Source of the DNA: Burkholderiales bacterium
GTDB taxonomy: Bacteria > Pseudomonadota > Gammaproteobacteria > Burkholderiales > Burkholderiaceae_E
DNA length: 7,902 nucleotides
Assembly (NCBI GenBank): GCA_027489195.1
Contig: JAIYAG010000440.1
Coordinates: 1 to 7,902, forward strand
Reading direction: 5' to 3'
In this document: in pieces, positions 1-5,835 of the stretch
Position numbering within the stretch: position 1 is the first letter of the stretch
Layout of the letters: each line of letters starts with the position of its first letter
The notes under the pieces: model-generated
Databases searched by the model: none
What the model was told of the DNA's origin: nothing
The model's input: only the letters and a program-made list of their open reading frames with translations
Translations under genes and position numbers: made by a program

Positions 1-1
1 G

Positions 2-817
2 CGCGGCGCGCTCGGCGAGCGGGGGCACGACGTCGAGGTGGTGCTGGCGATGCGCTACGGCGAACCGTCGATCCCGTCGGTGCTCGAGGGGCTGCGCGAG
101 CGCAACGTCACGCGCCTGCTGGTGCTGCCGATGTATCCGCAGTACTCGGCGTCCACCACCGCGACCGTCTTCGACGAGGTCCATCGCGTGCTCGCCGGCT
201 GGCGCAACCTGCCGGAGGTGCGCTGGGTGAGGAACTTCCACGTCGACGACGGCTACATCGAGGCGCTGGCCACGCAGGTGCGCGAGTCCTGGGCCCGCAA
301 CGGCCGCGGAGAGCGGCTGCTGATGAGCTTCCACGGCGTCCCCCGCCGCTCCCTCGACCTGGGCGACCCGTACCACTGCGAGTGCCATGCGACCGCGCGC
401 CGGCTCGCCGAGCGTCTCGGCCTGGCCCGCGAAGAATGGGTGGTCACCTTCCAGTCGCGGTTCGGCAAGGCGCAGTGGCTGCAGCCGTACACCGAGCCGA
501 CGCTCGAGCGGCTCGCCCGCGAAGGCGTCCGGCGGATCGACGCGGTGTGCCCGGGCTTCGTCTCCGACTGCCTCGAGACCCTCGAGGAGATCGCGACGGA
601 GGCCAAGGAGGCGTTCCTGCACGCCGGCGGCGAGTCGTTCCGGTACATCGAATGCCTGAACGGCGCGCCGGCCTTCATCGACGGGCTGGCCGGTCTGGTC
701 GAGCGGCAGATGTCGGGCTGGCCGACGCTCGCGCTCGACGCCGATGCCTCGGTGCGTCGTGACCGCCTGCTCGTCGAGCGCCGCGCCCGTGCGGTGGAGC
801 TGGGCGCGCAGACCTGA
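2..817 (+). CDS. hemH: Ferrochelatase (HemH), 5'-truncated by window edge
   Basis: Ferrochelatase inserts Fe2+ into protoporphyrin IX, the last step of protoheme synthesis. The reading frame is open from base 2 with no start codon that fits the family, so roughly 90-100 N-terminal residues lie upstream of the window; 271 codons plus TGA (815-817) are present. Family marks are the MRYG segment (50-61), the LPMYPQYSAST segment near 126-158, the SFHG motif whose His (codon 332-334) is the conserved metal/porphyrin-site histidine, the GDPYHCEC segment, FQSRFG, and the VCPGFVSDCLETLEE block (545-589) holding the conserved catalytic-site acidic residue, followed by YIECLN. The wording of these blocks resembles betaproteobacterial HemH. 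No frameshift or missing key residue is seen in the part present. It converges on the next gene with a 48-bp gap. The identification is very secure; only the true start is unknown. Confidence 0.96.
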   Translation, partial: RGALGERGHDVEVVLAMRYGEPSIPSVLEGLRERNVTRLLVLPMYPQYSASTTATVFDEVHRVLAGWRNLPEVRWVRNFHVDDGYIEALATQVRESWARNGRGERLLMSFHGVPRRSLDLGDPYHCECHATARRLAERLGLAREEWVVTFQSRFGKAQWLQPYTEPTLERLAREGVRRIDAVCPGFVSDCLETLEEIATEAKEAFLHAGGESFRYIECLNGAPAFIDGLAGLVERQMSGWPTLALDADASVRRDRLLVERRARAVELGAQT

Positions 818-865
818 GGACCGCCCGCGGGAGCCCGGGCCGCCGTCGGTCGCGGGCCCGCGGCC
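818..865. terminator. GC-rich inverted repeats between convergent genes (possible bidirectional terminator)
   Basis: The 48-bp gap between the stop of hemH and the stop of the opposite-strand gene can fold. CCGCGGG (825-831) pairs with CCCGCGG (857-863), and GGGCC (837-841) with GGCCC (855-859) as an inner alternative. There is no T-run on either side, so it is not a canonical intrinsic terminator. The position between two converging stops is the main argument for a termination role. In such GC-rich DNA, short stems like these also arise by chance. Confidence 0.3.
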
Positions 866-1915
866 TCAGGCCGGCGCGAAGGTCCGCACGATCCCGAAGC
901 CCAGGCCCTCGGCGGCGGCCAGGTAGATCGGCGCTGCCTTGCGCTCGTTGGCGCGCCAGCGCGTGCCGCGTACCGAGTCGTAGCGGACACTGCCATCGGG
1001 ATTTCGGCCCCCCTCCAGCAGTCCGCGCAGGAAGGCCACGCCCTCCCAGGTCGACTGGCCGAGCGCATTGAGCACCGGGGCCCGCTCGCCGAAGCGGCTC
1101 CAGTAGCGTTCGCGGAAGGCGCCGTTGCGGTCGGTCGCGAGCCCCGCGAAATAGCCGGACGCGACGTACAGGCCCTCGCTGCAGTCGGCACCCATCGCCA
1201 GCAGCCCGTTCTCCTCGATCGCGCAGCCCAGGCGCGGCATCCGCTCGGCGAGCCCGCTGTCGCGGAACGCCCGCCCGAAGTCGATCGCATCCTGACCGAC
1301 CATCGACAGCAGGACGGCCTGAGCGCCACTGGCGCGGATCGCGTCGATCAGTCGATCGTGGTCGCAGTGGCCCAGCGGCACGAAGGCGTTGCCCACCACC
1401 GAGCAGCCGCGCTCGACGAGGCGGCGCTGCGCGAGCGCATGGGTGCGCCTCGGCCACAGGTAATCGTTGCCCGCCAGGAACCAGCGCGACAGCCGCCAGC
1501 GCTCGATCATCCAGTCGAGGGCGGGCAGCAGCTGCATCGCGGGGGTCTCGCCGATCGCGTACACACCGGCCGGCAGCGGGCCGCCTTCGTACAGCGGGGT
1601 GTACACGAAGGGTGCACCGGCGGACCCGGCTGTCGTGATCCGTTCGCGCACGGAGCTGGTGTGCATCCCGACGATCGCGTCGATGCCGTGCGTCGCGGCG
1701 AGATCGGCGAGGTCGTCCTCGACCGAGTCCGATTCGTCGCTGGCATCGATCAGATGCATCCGGATCTCCTGGCCGCGCACGCCGCCCTCGCGGTTCCACT
1801 GCTCGACGGCGAGCCGCGCGCACGCCAGGCTCGAGGCGCCCCACAGCCCGGCGGTGCCGGAGGTCGGGACACACAGCGCCAGGTGGTACGGGTCGGCCTC
1901 GACCCCGCCGAACAC
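866..1915 (-). CDS. AmiC/UrtA-family ligand-binding protein without signal peptide (probable cytoplasmic amide/urea-type sensor)
   Basis: This is a type I periplasmic-binding-protein fold (Peripla_BP_5; AmiC/UrtA/FmdD branch), 349 aa from the chosen GTG. Landmarks are LCVPTSGTAGLWG (14-26), AVEQWNREGGVRG (36-48), GMHTSSVRERI (83-93), VYTPLYEGG (104-112), GNDYLWPR (149-156), the AFVPLG strand (177-182) and the C-terminal lobe to residue 349. By remembered alignment these match AmiC GCYMSHTRKAV, CYPTPYEG and GSDYIYPR; Tyr152 (in NDYLW) is kept, while the second tyrosine is Trp154. Start choice: GTG at 1915 has GGAGG (bases 1928-1924, - strand) 8 nt upstream and begins about 10 residues before the first strand, as in AmiC. 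ATG 1933 and GTG 2110 extend the frame, but third-position GC drops upstream. No start gives a hydrophobic export signal, so a cytoplasmic sensor role like AmiC is likelier than transport. No ANTAR regulator (AmiR) is visible. The ligand is unproven. Confidence 0.85.
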   Translation of the reverse strand: MFGGVEADPYHLALCVPTSGTAGLWGASSLACARLAVEQWNREGGVRGQEIRMHLIDASDESDSVEDDLADLAATHGIDAIVGMHTSSVRERITTAGSAGAPFVYTPLYEGGPLPAGVYAIGETPAMQLLPALDWMIERWRLSRWFLAGNDYLWPRRTHALAQRRLVERGCSVVGNAFVPLGHCDHDRLIDAIRASGAQAVLLSMVGQDAIDFGRAFRDSGLAERMPRLGCAIEENGLLAMGADCSEGLYVASGYFAGLATDRNGAFRERYWSRFGERAPVLNALGQSTWEGVAFLRGLLEGGRNPDGSVRYDSVRGTRWRANERKAAPIYLAAAEGLGFGIVRTFAPA

Positions 1916-1923
1916 GCGGCCTG

Positions 1924-1928
1924 CCTCC
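1924..1928 (-). promoter_or_regulatory. Shine-Dalgarno GGAGG that fixes the GTG start of the AmiC-like gene
   Basis: Read on the - strand, GGAGG (1928 down to 1924) lies 8 nt before the GTG at 1915. The alternative in-frame starts (ATG 1933, ATG 2047, ATG 2104, GTG 2110) have no comparable site at good spacing. GGAG near 2060 before ATG 2047 is about 12 nt away. Confidence 0.65.
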
Positions 1929-2202
1929 AGCATCGGGCGATGTGCACCGATCGAGCGCGGCCCTGGCCGGCGTCGCGTGGGCAGGGCCCATCCGCCGGAT
2001 CGGGCAGTGCGTGGCAGGTCGACCGGGTCGGTCGGAAGCCGGATCATGGCGAGTCGGGACTCCGAGGTCACCCGCCGGGCGGGATGCCGACGGCGCGAGG
2101 ACATGTTCACCGACCCGGGGGGCGGCCGTCACGATGCGATGCAGCAGCGTGGGGGTTCTACAAGCACGCCGCGTTCCAGCCCGCGCGGCCGACGCCCGGT
2201 GC

Positions 2203-2231
2203 TGGATTCGGCGCGCCGGTGCCCCTAGAAT
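2203..2231 (+). promoter_or_regulatory. Candidate marR promoter giving a leaderless mRNA
   Basis: TAGAAT (2226-2231) matches the sigma-70 -10 box at five of six positions and ends six bases before the ATG at 2238. A weak -35 match, TGGATT (2203-2208), sits 17 bp upstream. Transcription from here would start at or next to the ATG. There is no Shine-Dalgarno sequence between the two, which fits a leaderless transcript. Confidence 0.5.
2209..2218. promoter_or_regulatory. 10-bp palindrome in the marR promoter spacer (possible operator)
   Basis: CGGCGCGCCG is a perfect palindrome lying between the candidate -35 and -10 boxes. MarR proteins commonly bind short palindromes in their own promoters, so an autoregulatory site is plausible. 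All-GC palindromes are frequent by chance in DNA of this composition, so support is weak. Confidence 0.25.
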
Positions 2232-2237
2232 GCGCGG

Positions 2238-2687
2238 ATGTCTCCGACCCGGCGCAGATCCGGTGCGCACGACGCACCATCGCTGGCCTCCTTGCTCTCC
2301 GAGGCCAGCCGCCGGGCGTCCGCAGATCTCGAGCGCGTGCTCGGCCCCGAGGGCCTCCCCGTCGACCAGTGGCGCGTGCTCGAGCGGCTCGCGGACGGTC
2401 GCGGCCTGACCATGTCGGCGCTCGCCGACGAGGTCGAGATGAAGCTGCCGTCGCTCTCCAAGCTGATCGACCGCATGGTCGGCAGCGCGCTCGTGCAGCG
2501 CGCCCAGGATCCCGCCGACCAGCGCCGCGTGCTGGTGTACGTGTCGGACATCGGCCTCGAGAAGCACCGTCTGCTGCGCCACCGCGTGCGCCGGACCCGC
2601 CACGATCTCGAGACGCGCCTCGGTGACGAGCGCGGTCGCGAACTGCGTCGGCTGCTCGAGGATTTCCTGCGCCACCCCGGCGCCTGA
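2238..2687 (+). CDS. MarR-family winged-helix transcriptional regulator
   Basis: A 149-aa protein of normal MarR length (about 140-160 aa). A dimerisation helix (about 15-35) precedes a winged helix-turn-helix at about 42-103: VDQWRVLERLADG (42-54), the MSALADEVEM segment (59-68), the recognition helix near KLPSLSKLIDRMV (69-81), and the wing with DPADQRRVLVYVSD (91-104), the family's typical D-x-x-D-x-R-like turn. A second dimerisation helix fills 107-145. MarR proteins act as cytoplasmic dimers, usually repressors released by small phenolic or aromatic ligands; the ligand here cannot be read from the sequence. The gene diverges from the AmiC-like gene and precedes the flotillin by 207 bp, which has its own promoter. 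The candidate targets are its own promoter and the flotillin promoter (inference). The ATG at 2238 has no Shine-Dalgarno but a -10-like box six bases before it. Confidence 0.93.
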   Translation: MSPTRRRSGAHDAPSLASLLSEASRRASADLERVLGPEGLPVDQWRVLERLADGRGLTMSALADEVEMKLPSLSKLIDRMVGSALVQRAQDPADQRRVLVYVSDIGLEKHRLLRHRVRRTRHDLETRLGDERGRELRRLLEDFLRHPGA

Positions 2688-2808
2688 ACGCCGCCCGCAC
2701 CGGGCCCGACCGCGCGGCGACTCGCCCGTCCGCGCGCATCACTCGCCGCTCCGAACCCGCCGACGGCTCGCCGCCACGGACGCGCCGTACCGGTTCCCGC
2801 GCCGATCG

Positions 2809-2820
2809 TTTCCGCGGAAA
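2809..2820. promoter_or_regulatory. 12-bp perfect palindrome upstream of the flotillin promoter
   Basis: TTTCCGCGGAAA lies nine bases upstream of the -35 box at 2830. Its right half, CGGAAAA (2815-2821), recurs exactly at 2836-2842, 21 bp on, which is about two helical turns. There is also a TTCC (2826-2829) facing GGAA (2837-2840) across the -35 box. This looks like a regulator-binding site; the neighbouring MarR protein is one candidate. The regulator is not identified from sequence. Confidence 0.45.
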
Positions 2821-2829
2821 ACAAATTCC

Positions 2830-2859
2830 TTGACACGGAAAATATCGGCTGAGGATACT
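2830..2859 (+). promoter_or_regulatory. Sigma-70-type promoter for the flotillin gene
   Basis: TTGACA (2830-2835) is a perfect -35 consensus. GATACT (2854-2859) matches the -10 consensus at four of six positions, with an 18-bp spacer. The surrounding stretch, about 2808-2880, is strikingly AT-rich for this window. Transcription would begin near 2866, giving a leader of about 30 nt before the ATG at 2895, which carries a purine-rich ribosome site (AGGCGAG, 2883-2889). Confidence 0.65.
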
Positions 2860-2894
2860 GGGGCAGTGGTCGTTCCTAACGTAGGCGAGAGTCC

Positions 2895-4511
2895 ATGGTC
2901 CTGCTGGCTTGGTTGTTGGGCATCGTCGTCGCGATCGTGGTCGTCGCGATCGCGGTCGCGTTCCTCAACCGCTTCTACCGGAAGTCCTCGCGCGACGTCG
3001 CGCTGATCCGGACCGGCTTCGGCGGCCAGCGGATCGTGATCTCCGGCGGCTGCCTGTCGCTGCCCTTCCTGCACAAGGTCGACGAGATCAACATGCGGAC
3101 CATCCGCATCGAGGTCCGCCGGACCGGCGAGAAGTCGCTGATCACCGAAGACCGGATGCGGGTCGATGCGGAGCTCGAGTTCTACGTGCGCGTGCAGTCG
3201 AGCATCGAAGGCATCGCCACCGCGGCCCAGGCGCTGGGCGCCCGCGCGTTCAATCCCGAGGGCATCCGCAACCTGCTCGAGGGCCGGTTCGTCGACGCGG
3301 TGCAGGCGGTGGCCGCCGAGCAGACGATGGACTCGCTGCACGAGAAGCGTGGCGAGTTCGTCCGCAAGGTCGGCGCGCTGCTCGGCGAGAACCTGTCTCA
3401 CGCCGGCCTGCAGCTCGATTCGGTGTCGCTGACCCGGCTCGACCAGGCCGCGTTCGCCGCGCTCGACGAGAACAATGCGTTCAACGCGGTCGGGATGCGC
3501 CGGCTCGCGGAGATCATCGCGGTGAACAAGAAGAAGCGCGCCGAGATCGAGGCCGATGCCGACATCTCCGTGCGCCAGACGCAGCTCGCCGCGACGAAGC
3601 AGCGGCTCGAGCTGGGTCGCGAGGAAGAGCAGGCCCAGATCAGGCAGCGTCTCGACCTCGACAAGTCCCGCGCCAGCAGCGACGCCGAAGCGGCCCGCGC
3701 TCGCGAGGAATCGACGGTGGCGTCGGAGTCGGCACGCATCGCCCGCGAGCGCGACACCCGGGCCGCCGAGATCGAGAAGGGGCGCGAGCTGCGCCGCCTG
3801 GAGATCGAGGCCCAGCTCGGCTCCGAGATGCGCAAGGCCGACAGCGCGATCGCGCTGGCCGCCAAGCATGCCGACGAGGCGCGTGCCCAGGCCCTCGCCG
3901 AGCTCGCCCGCACCGAGGTGATCCTCGCGCAGGAGAAGGTCCAGACCGATCGCGAGCGCGCGGTCGCCGACCGCTCGCGCGAGATCGCGATGAAGCGCGT
4001 CGTCGAGGCCGGCGAGGTCGCCGAGGCCAACGCGATCACCGAGACCTCGGTGCTGATCCGCAAGGCCAAGGCCGAGGCGGAGGCGACCCGCACGCTCGCC
4101 GACGCCGAACGCCAGAAGCGGCTCGCCGAGTCCGAAGGCACGAAGGCGGTCATCGCCGCCGAGAACTCGCGCTCGGACGCACTGATGCGCCACGAGCTCG
4201 AACAGTACCGCCTCGACCGCCTGCCCGAGATCGTCGCGCAGATGATGAAGCCGGCCGAGAAGATCGACAGCATCCGCATCCACCAGATCACCGGGTTCGG
4301 CGGCTCGACCGGGGGCGGCGGCAACACGATCGACGCCGGCGGTGCCAAGCCGCCGGTCAACCAGGTCATGGACAGCATCCTGGGCATGGCGCTTCAGCTG
4401 CCGGCCCTCAAGAGCATCGGCGATCAGATCGGCGTGGACTTCTCGTCCGCGGTCGGATCGGCGACGCAGCCGCCCGCGTCCCGCGGCGGACCCGCCCCGA
4501 GCGGGAGCTGA
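2895..4511 (+). CDS. Flotillin-like SPFH-domain membrane protein (YqiK type)
   Basis: A 538-aa protein close in length and layout to E. coli YqiK. It has one N-terminal membrane helix (about 2-24), an SPFH/PHB domain (about 28-200, including GGCLSLPFLHKVDEINMRT, 51-69), a long charged Ala/Glu/Arg coiled coil (about 203-445), and the flotillin-type tail segment MKPAEKIDSIRIHQITGFGG (451-470). A Gly-rich linker and a low-complexity tail follow. Flotillins form oligomeric scaffolds in ordered membrane patches; a direct enzymatic role is not expected. The start at ATG 2895 is supported by AGGCGAG five bases upstream and by the immediate membrane helix. YqiK/FloT genes usually sit beside an NfeD-type gene; none is in the flanking DNA here. 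Instead a MarR gene lies upstream and an ABC importer 87 bp downstream. Co-transcription with the importer is possible, as no clear terminator or promoter separates them. The family call is secure; the physiological role is inferred. Confidence 0.93.
   Translation: MVLLAWLLGIVVAIVVVAIAVAFLNRFYRKSSRDVALIRTGFGGQRIVISGGCLSLPFLHKVDEINMRTIRIEVRRTGEKSLITEDRMRVDAELEFYVRVQSSIEGIATAAQALGARAFNPEGIRNLLEGRFVDAVQAVAAEQTMDSLHEKRGEFVRKVGALLGENLSHAGLQLDSVSLTRLDQAAFAALDENNAFNAVGMRRLAEIIAVNKKKRAEIEADADISVRQTQLAATKQRLELGREEEQAQIRQRLDLDKSRASSDAEAARAREESTVASESARIARERDTRAAEIEKGRELRRLEIEAQLGSEMRKADSAIALAAKHADEARAQALAELARTEVILAQEKVQTDRERAVADRSREIAMKRVVEAGEVAEANAITETSVLIRKAKAEAEATRTLADAERQKRLAESEGTKAVIAAENSRSDALMRHELEQYRLDRLPEIVAQMMKPAEKIDSIRIHQITGFGGSTGGGGNTIDAGGAKPPVNQVMDSILGMALQLPALKSIGDQIGVDFSSAVGSATQPPASRGGPAPSGS
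2925..2954 (+). repeat. 15-bp tandem repeat in the flotillin membrane helix
   Basis: GTCGTCGCGATCGTG (2925-2939) is followed at once by GTCGTCGCGATCGCG (2940-2954), identical at 14 of 15 positions. It encodes VVAIV then VVAIA in the transmembrane segment (residues 11-20). The unit is a multiple of three, so copy changes would keep the frame and alter helix length by five residues. Confidence 0.7.
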
Positions 4512-4534
4512 CGCACGCGAACCGTCCGTCCGGC

Positions 4535-4551
4535 GCCGGGCCGTCCCCGGC
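4535..4551 (+). other. Hairpin without U-run in the flotillin-transporter gap
   Basis: GCCGGG (4535-4540) and CCCGGC (4546-4551) form a 6-bp GC stem with a 5-base loop, 24 bases after the flotillin stop. No T-run follows, so it is a poor intrinsic terminator. It could partly attenuate read-through or protect an mRNA end. The downstream stretch to about 4587 is C-rich and G-poor, so it should be unstructured and leaves the ribosome site of the next gene exposed. Confidence 0.3.
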
Positions 4552-4587
4552 TGCATCGCCCCCCGCCCCCCACAACCACTCGCCATC

Positions 4588-4593
4588 GGGAGA
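4588..4593 (+). promoter_or_regulatory. Ribosome binding site of the ABC binding-protein gene
   Basis: GGGAGA ends five bases before ATG 4599 and supports this start, which places the twin-arginine motif at residues 4-10. Confidence 0.7.
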
Positions 4594-4598
4594 TCCAC

Positions 4599-5822
4599 AT
4601 GGCCATCTCGCGTCGCAAATTCATCGCCGCCTCCGGCTCCGCCGGCCTCATCGCCGGTGCGCCTTCGATCGTCCGCTCGCAGTCGGGCCCGATCAAGCTC
4701 GGCTCGGTGCTCGACAACTCGGGCAACCTCGACATCTACGGCAAGCCGATGGTGATGGCCACGACCCTCGCGGTCGAGGAGATCAACGCCGCCGGCGGCC
4801 TGCTCGGCCGCAAGGTCCAGGCGATCCAGTACGACACCCAGTCGGACATCGCGCTCTACACCAAGTTCGCGCAGCAGCTCGTGCGCGACGACAAGGTCGA
4901 CGTCGTGCACGGCGGCATCACCTCCGCCTCGCGCGAGGCGATCCGCCAGACCTTCCGGCGCGGCAACACGATGTACTTCTACAACGTGCTGTACGAGGGC
5001 GGCGTCTGCGACCGCAACTGCTTCGTCACCGGCACGACGCCCGGCCAGGCAGTCGAGCCGATCGTCGACCACGCCACGAAGAAGTGGGGCAAGAAGGTCT
5101 ACATCCTGGCCGCCGACTACAACTACGGCCAGATCACCGCGAAGTGGCTGCAGCACTACGTGAAGCTGCGCGGCGGCTCGGTCGCGGACACCGGCTTCTT
5201 CCCGCTCGACGTGTCCGACTTCGGCTCGACGATCGCGAAGATCCAGCAGGCCGGCCCGAACTGGGTGGTCTCGGCGCTGGTGGGCGGTGCGCACATGTCG
5301 TTCTACCGGCAATGGGCCTCGTCGGGCATGAACAAGAAGATCCCGCTGGCCTCGACCACCTTCGGCGTGGGCAACGAGCACCTGGCGCTGTCGCCGGCCG
5401 AAGGCGACGGCATCCTGATCGCCGGCAACTACAGCCAGGAAGCGCAGTCGGCCTCGAACAAGGACTTCCTCGCGAAGTGGGCCAAGCGCTTCGGCGACAC
5501 GAAGATCGTCCACGAGATCGCAGTGTCGCAGTACCAGGGCATCATGCTCTGGGCCGAGGGCGTCAAGAAGTCGGGCTCGCTCGGGCGCGACGCGATGCTC
5601 AAGGCGCTCGAGTCGGGCGTGGCCATCGACGGCCCGACCGGTCGCGTCGCGATGGATCCGAAGACGCACCACGCGTCGCTCGACATCCACCTGATGGAGG
5701 TCAAGGGTCAGAAGCTGACCATCCTCGAGACCTCCAAGCAGCGCCCGCCGTCCGACACCGCGCAGTCCTGCGACCTGATCAAGAACCCGGCCGAGAACAA
5801 GCAGTTCGAGGTCAAGGTCTGA
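4599..5822 (+). CDS. UrtA/AmiC-type ABC transporter substrate-binding protein, Tat-exported
   Basis: A 407-aa periplasmic binding protein (Peripla_BP_5; amide/urea branch of the branched-chain amino acid uptake group). A Tat-type signal opens it: SRRKFIA at 4-10, a small hydrophobic stretch to about 22, and mature protein from about 25-30. Landmarks are IKLGSVLDNSGNLDIYG (32-48), GGITSASREAI (105-115), FYNVLYEGG (127-135), AADYNYGQ (171-178), PLDVSDFGSTIAKIQ (202-216), STTFGVGNEHL (252-262), and a C-terminal CDLIKNP. These parallel UrtA segments (GCWTSVSRKS, FYPVQYEG, GTDYVYPR, by memory), arguing for urea or a short amide rather than leucine, but the ligand is not proven. Cys137 and Cys141 sit four apart in the YEGG loop and could form a disulfide. 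It heads a tight transporter operon, with the permease start 13 bp beyond its TGA. It could be partly driven by the flotillin promoter, since no clear promoter lies in the 87-bp gap. Confidence 0.94.
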   Translation: MAISRRKFIAASGSAGLIAGAPSIVRSQSGPIKLGSVLDNSGNLDIYGKPMVMATTLAVEEINAAGGLLGRKVQAIQYDTQSDIALYTKFAQQLVRDDKVDVVHGGITSASREAIRQTFRRGNTMYFYNVLYEGGVCDRNCFVTGTTPGQAVEPIVDHATKKWGKKVYILAADYNYGQITAKWLQHYVKLRGGSVADTGFFPLDVSDFGSTIAKIQQAGPNWVVSALVGGAHMSFYRQWASSGMNKKIPLASTTFGVGNEHLALSPAEGDGILIAGNYSQEAQSASNKDFLAKWAKRFGDTKIVHEIAVSQYQGIMLWAEGVKKSGSLGRDAMLKALESGVAIDGPTGRVAMDPKTHHASLDIHLMEVKGQKLTILETSKQRPPSDTAQSCDLIKNPAENKQFEVKV

Positions 5823-5823
5823 C

Positions 5824-5829
5824 GGGGAG
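5824..5829 (+). promoter_or_regulatory. Ribosome binding site for the GTG-started permease
   Basis: GGGGAG is six bases before the GTG at 5836 and decides this non-ATG start. The surrounding ACGGGGAGCGCG (5822-5833) recurs exactly before the ATPase gene at 7755-7766. Confidence 0.7.
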
Positions 5830-5835
5830 CGCGAC

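Larger units (their letters stand above)
1916..2237. other. Divergent intergenic region between AmiC-like gene and marR
   Basis: About 320 bp with no gene I can support if the AmiC-like protein starts at 1915. The - strand frame stays open to GTG 2110, but 13 of those 59 codons (2110 to 1934) end in A or T against 2 of the 58 codons after ATG 1933, and the encoded peptide is Arg-rich and low in hydrophobic residues. The region therefore probably carries leader and promoter DNA. Visible elements are a weak -10-like TAGAAC on the - strand (2160-2155) with no convincing -35, a 6-bp inverted repeat TCCAGC/GCTGGA (2175-2180 and 2201-2206), the palindrome CGGCGCGCCG (2209-2218), and TAGAAT (2226-2231) just before marR. 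Confidence 0.55.

Noticed and set aside
1916..2110. N-terminal extension of the AmiC-like protein as a possible DNA-binding domain
   Set aside because: The Arg/Pro-rich stretch shows no helix-turn-helix pattern, third-position GC drops there, and a better start with GGAGG exists at 1915.
1358..2626. + strand frame opposite the AmiC-like gene running into marR
   Set aside because: Shadow of two recognised genes; the overlap with marR is in a different frame and there is no domain.
675..2675. Long - strand frame across the AmiC-like and marR genes
   Set aside because: Out of frame with the AmiC-like gene and antisense to marR; composition is that of a GC-rich shadow.
2714..2749. GCGGCGA/TCGCCGC inverted repeat after marR as a terminator
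   Set aside because: A 7-bp stem with a 22-base loop and no T-run; likely chance in this base composition.
2739..5690. Open frame of about 980 codons on the - strand opposite the flotillin and binding-protein genes
   Set aside because: It is antisense to two clearly recognised genes, has Arg/Asp/His/Leu-rich composition with no domain, and crosses an intergenic gap. Such frames arise from high third-position GC.
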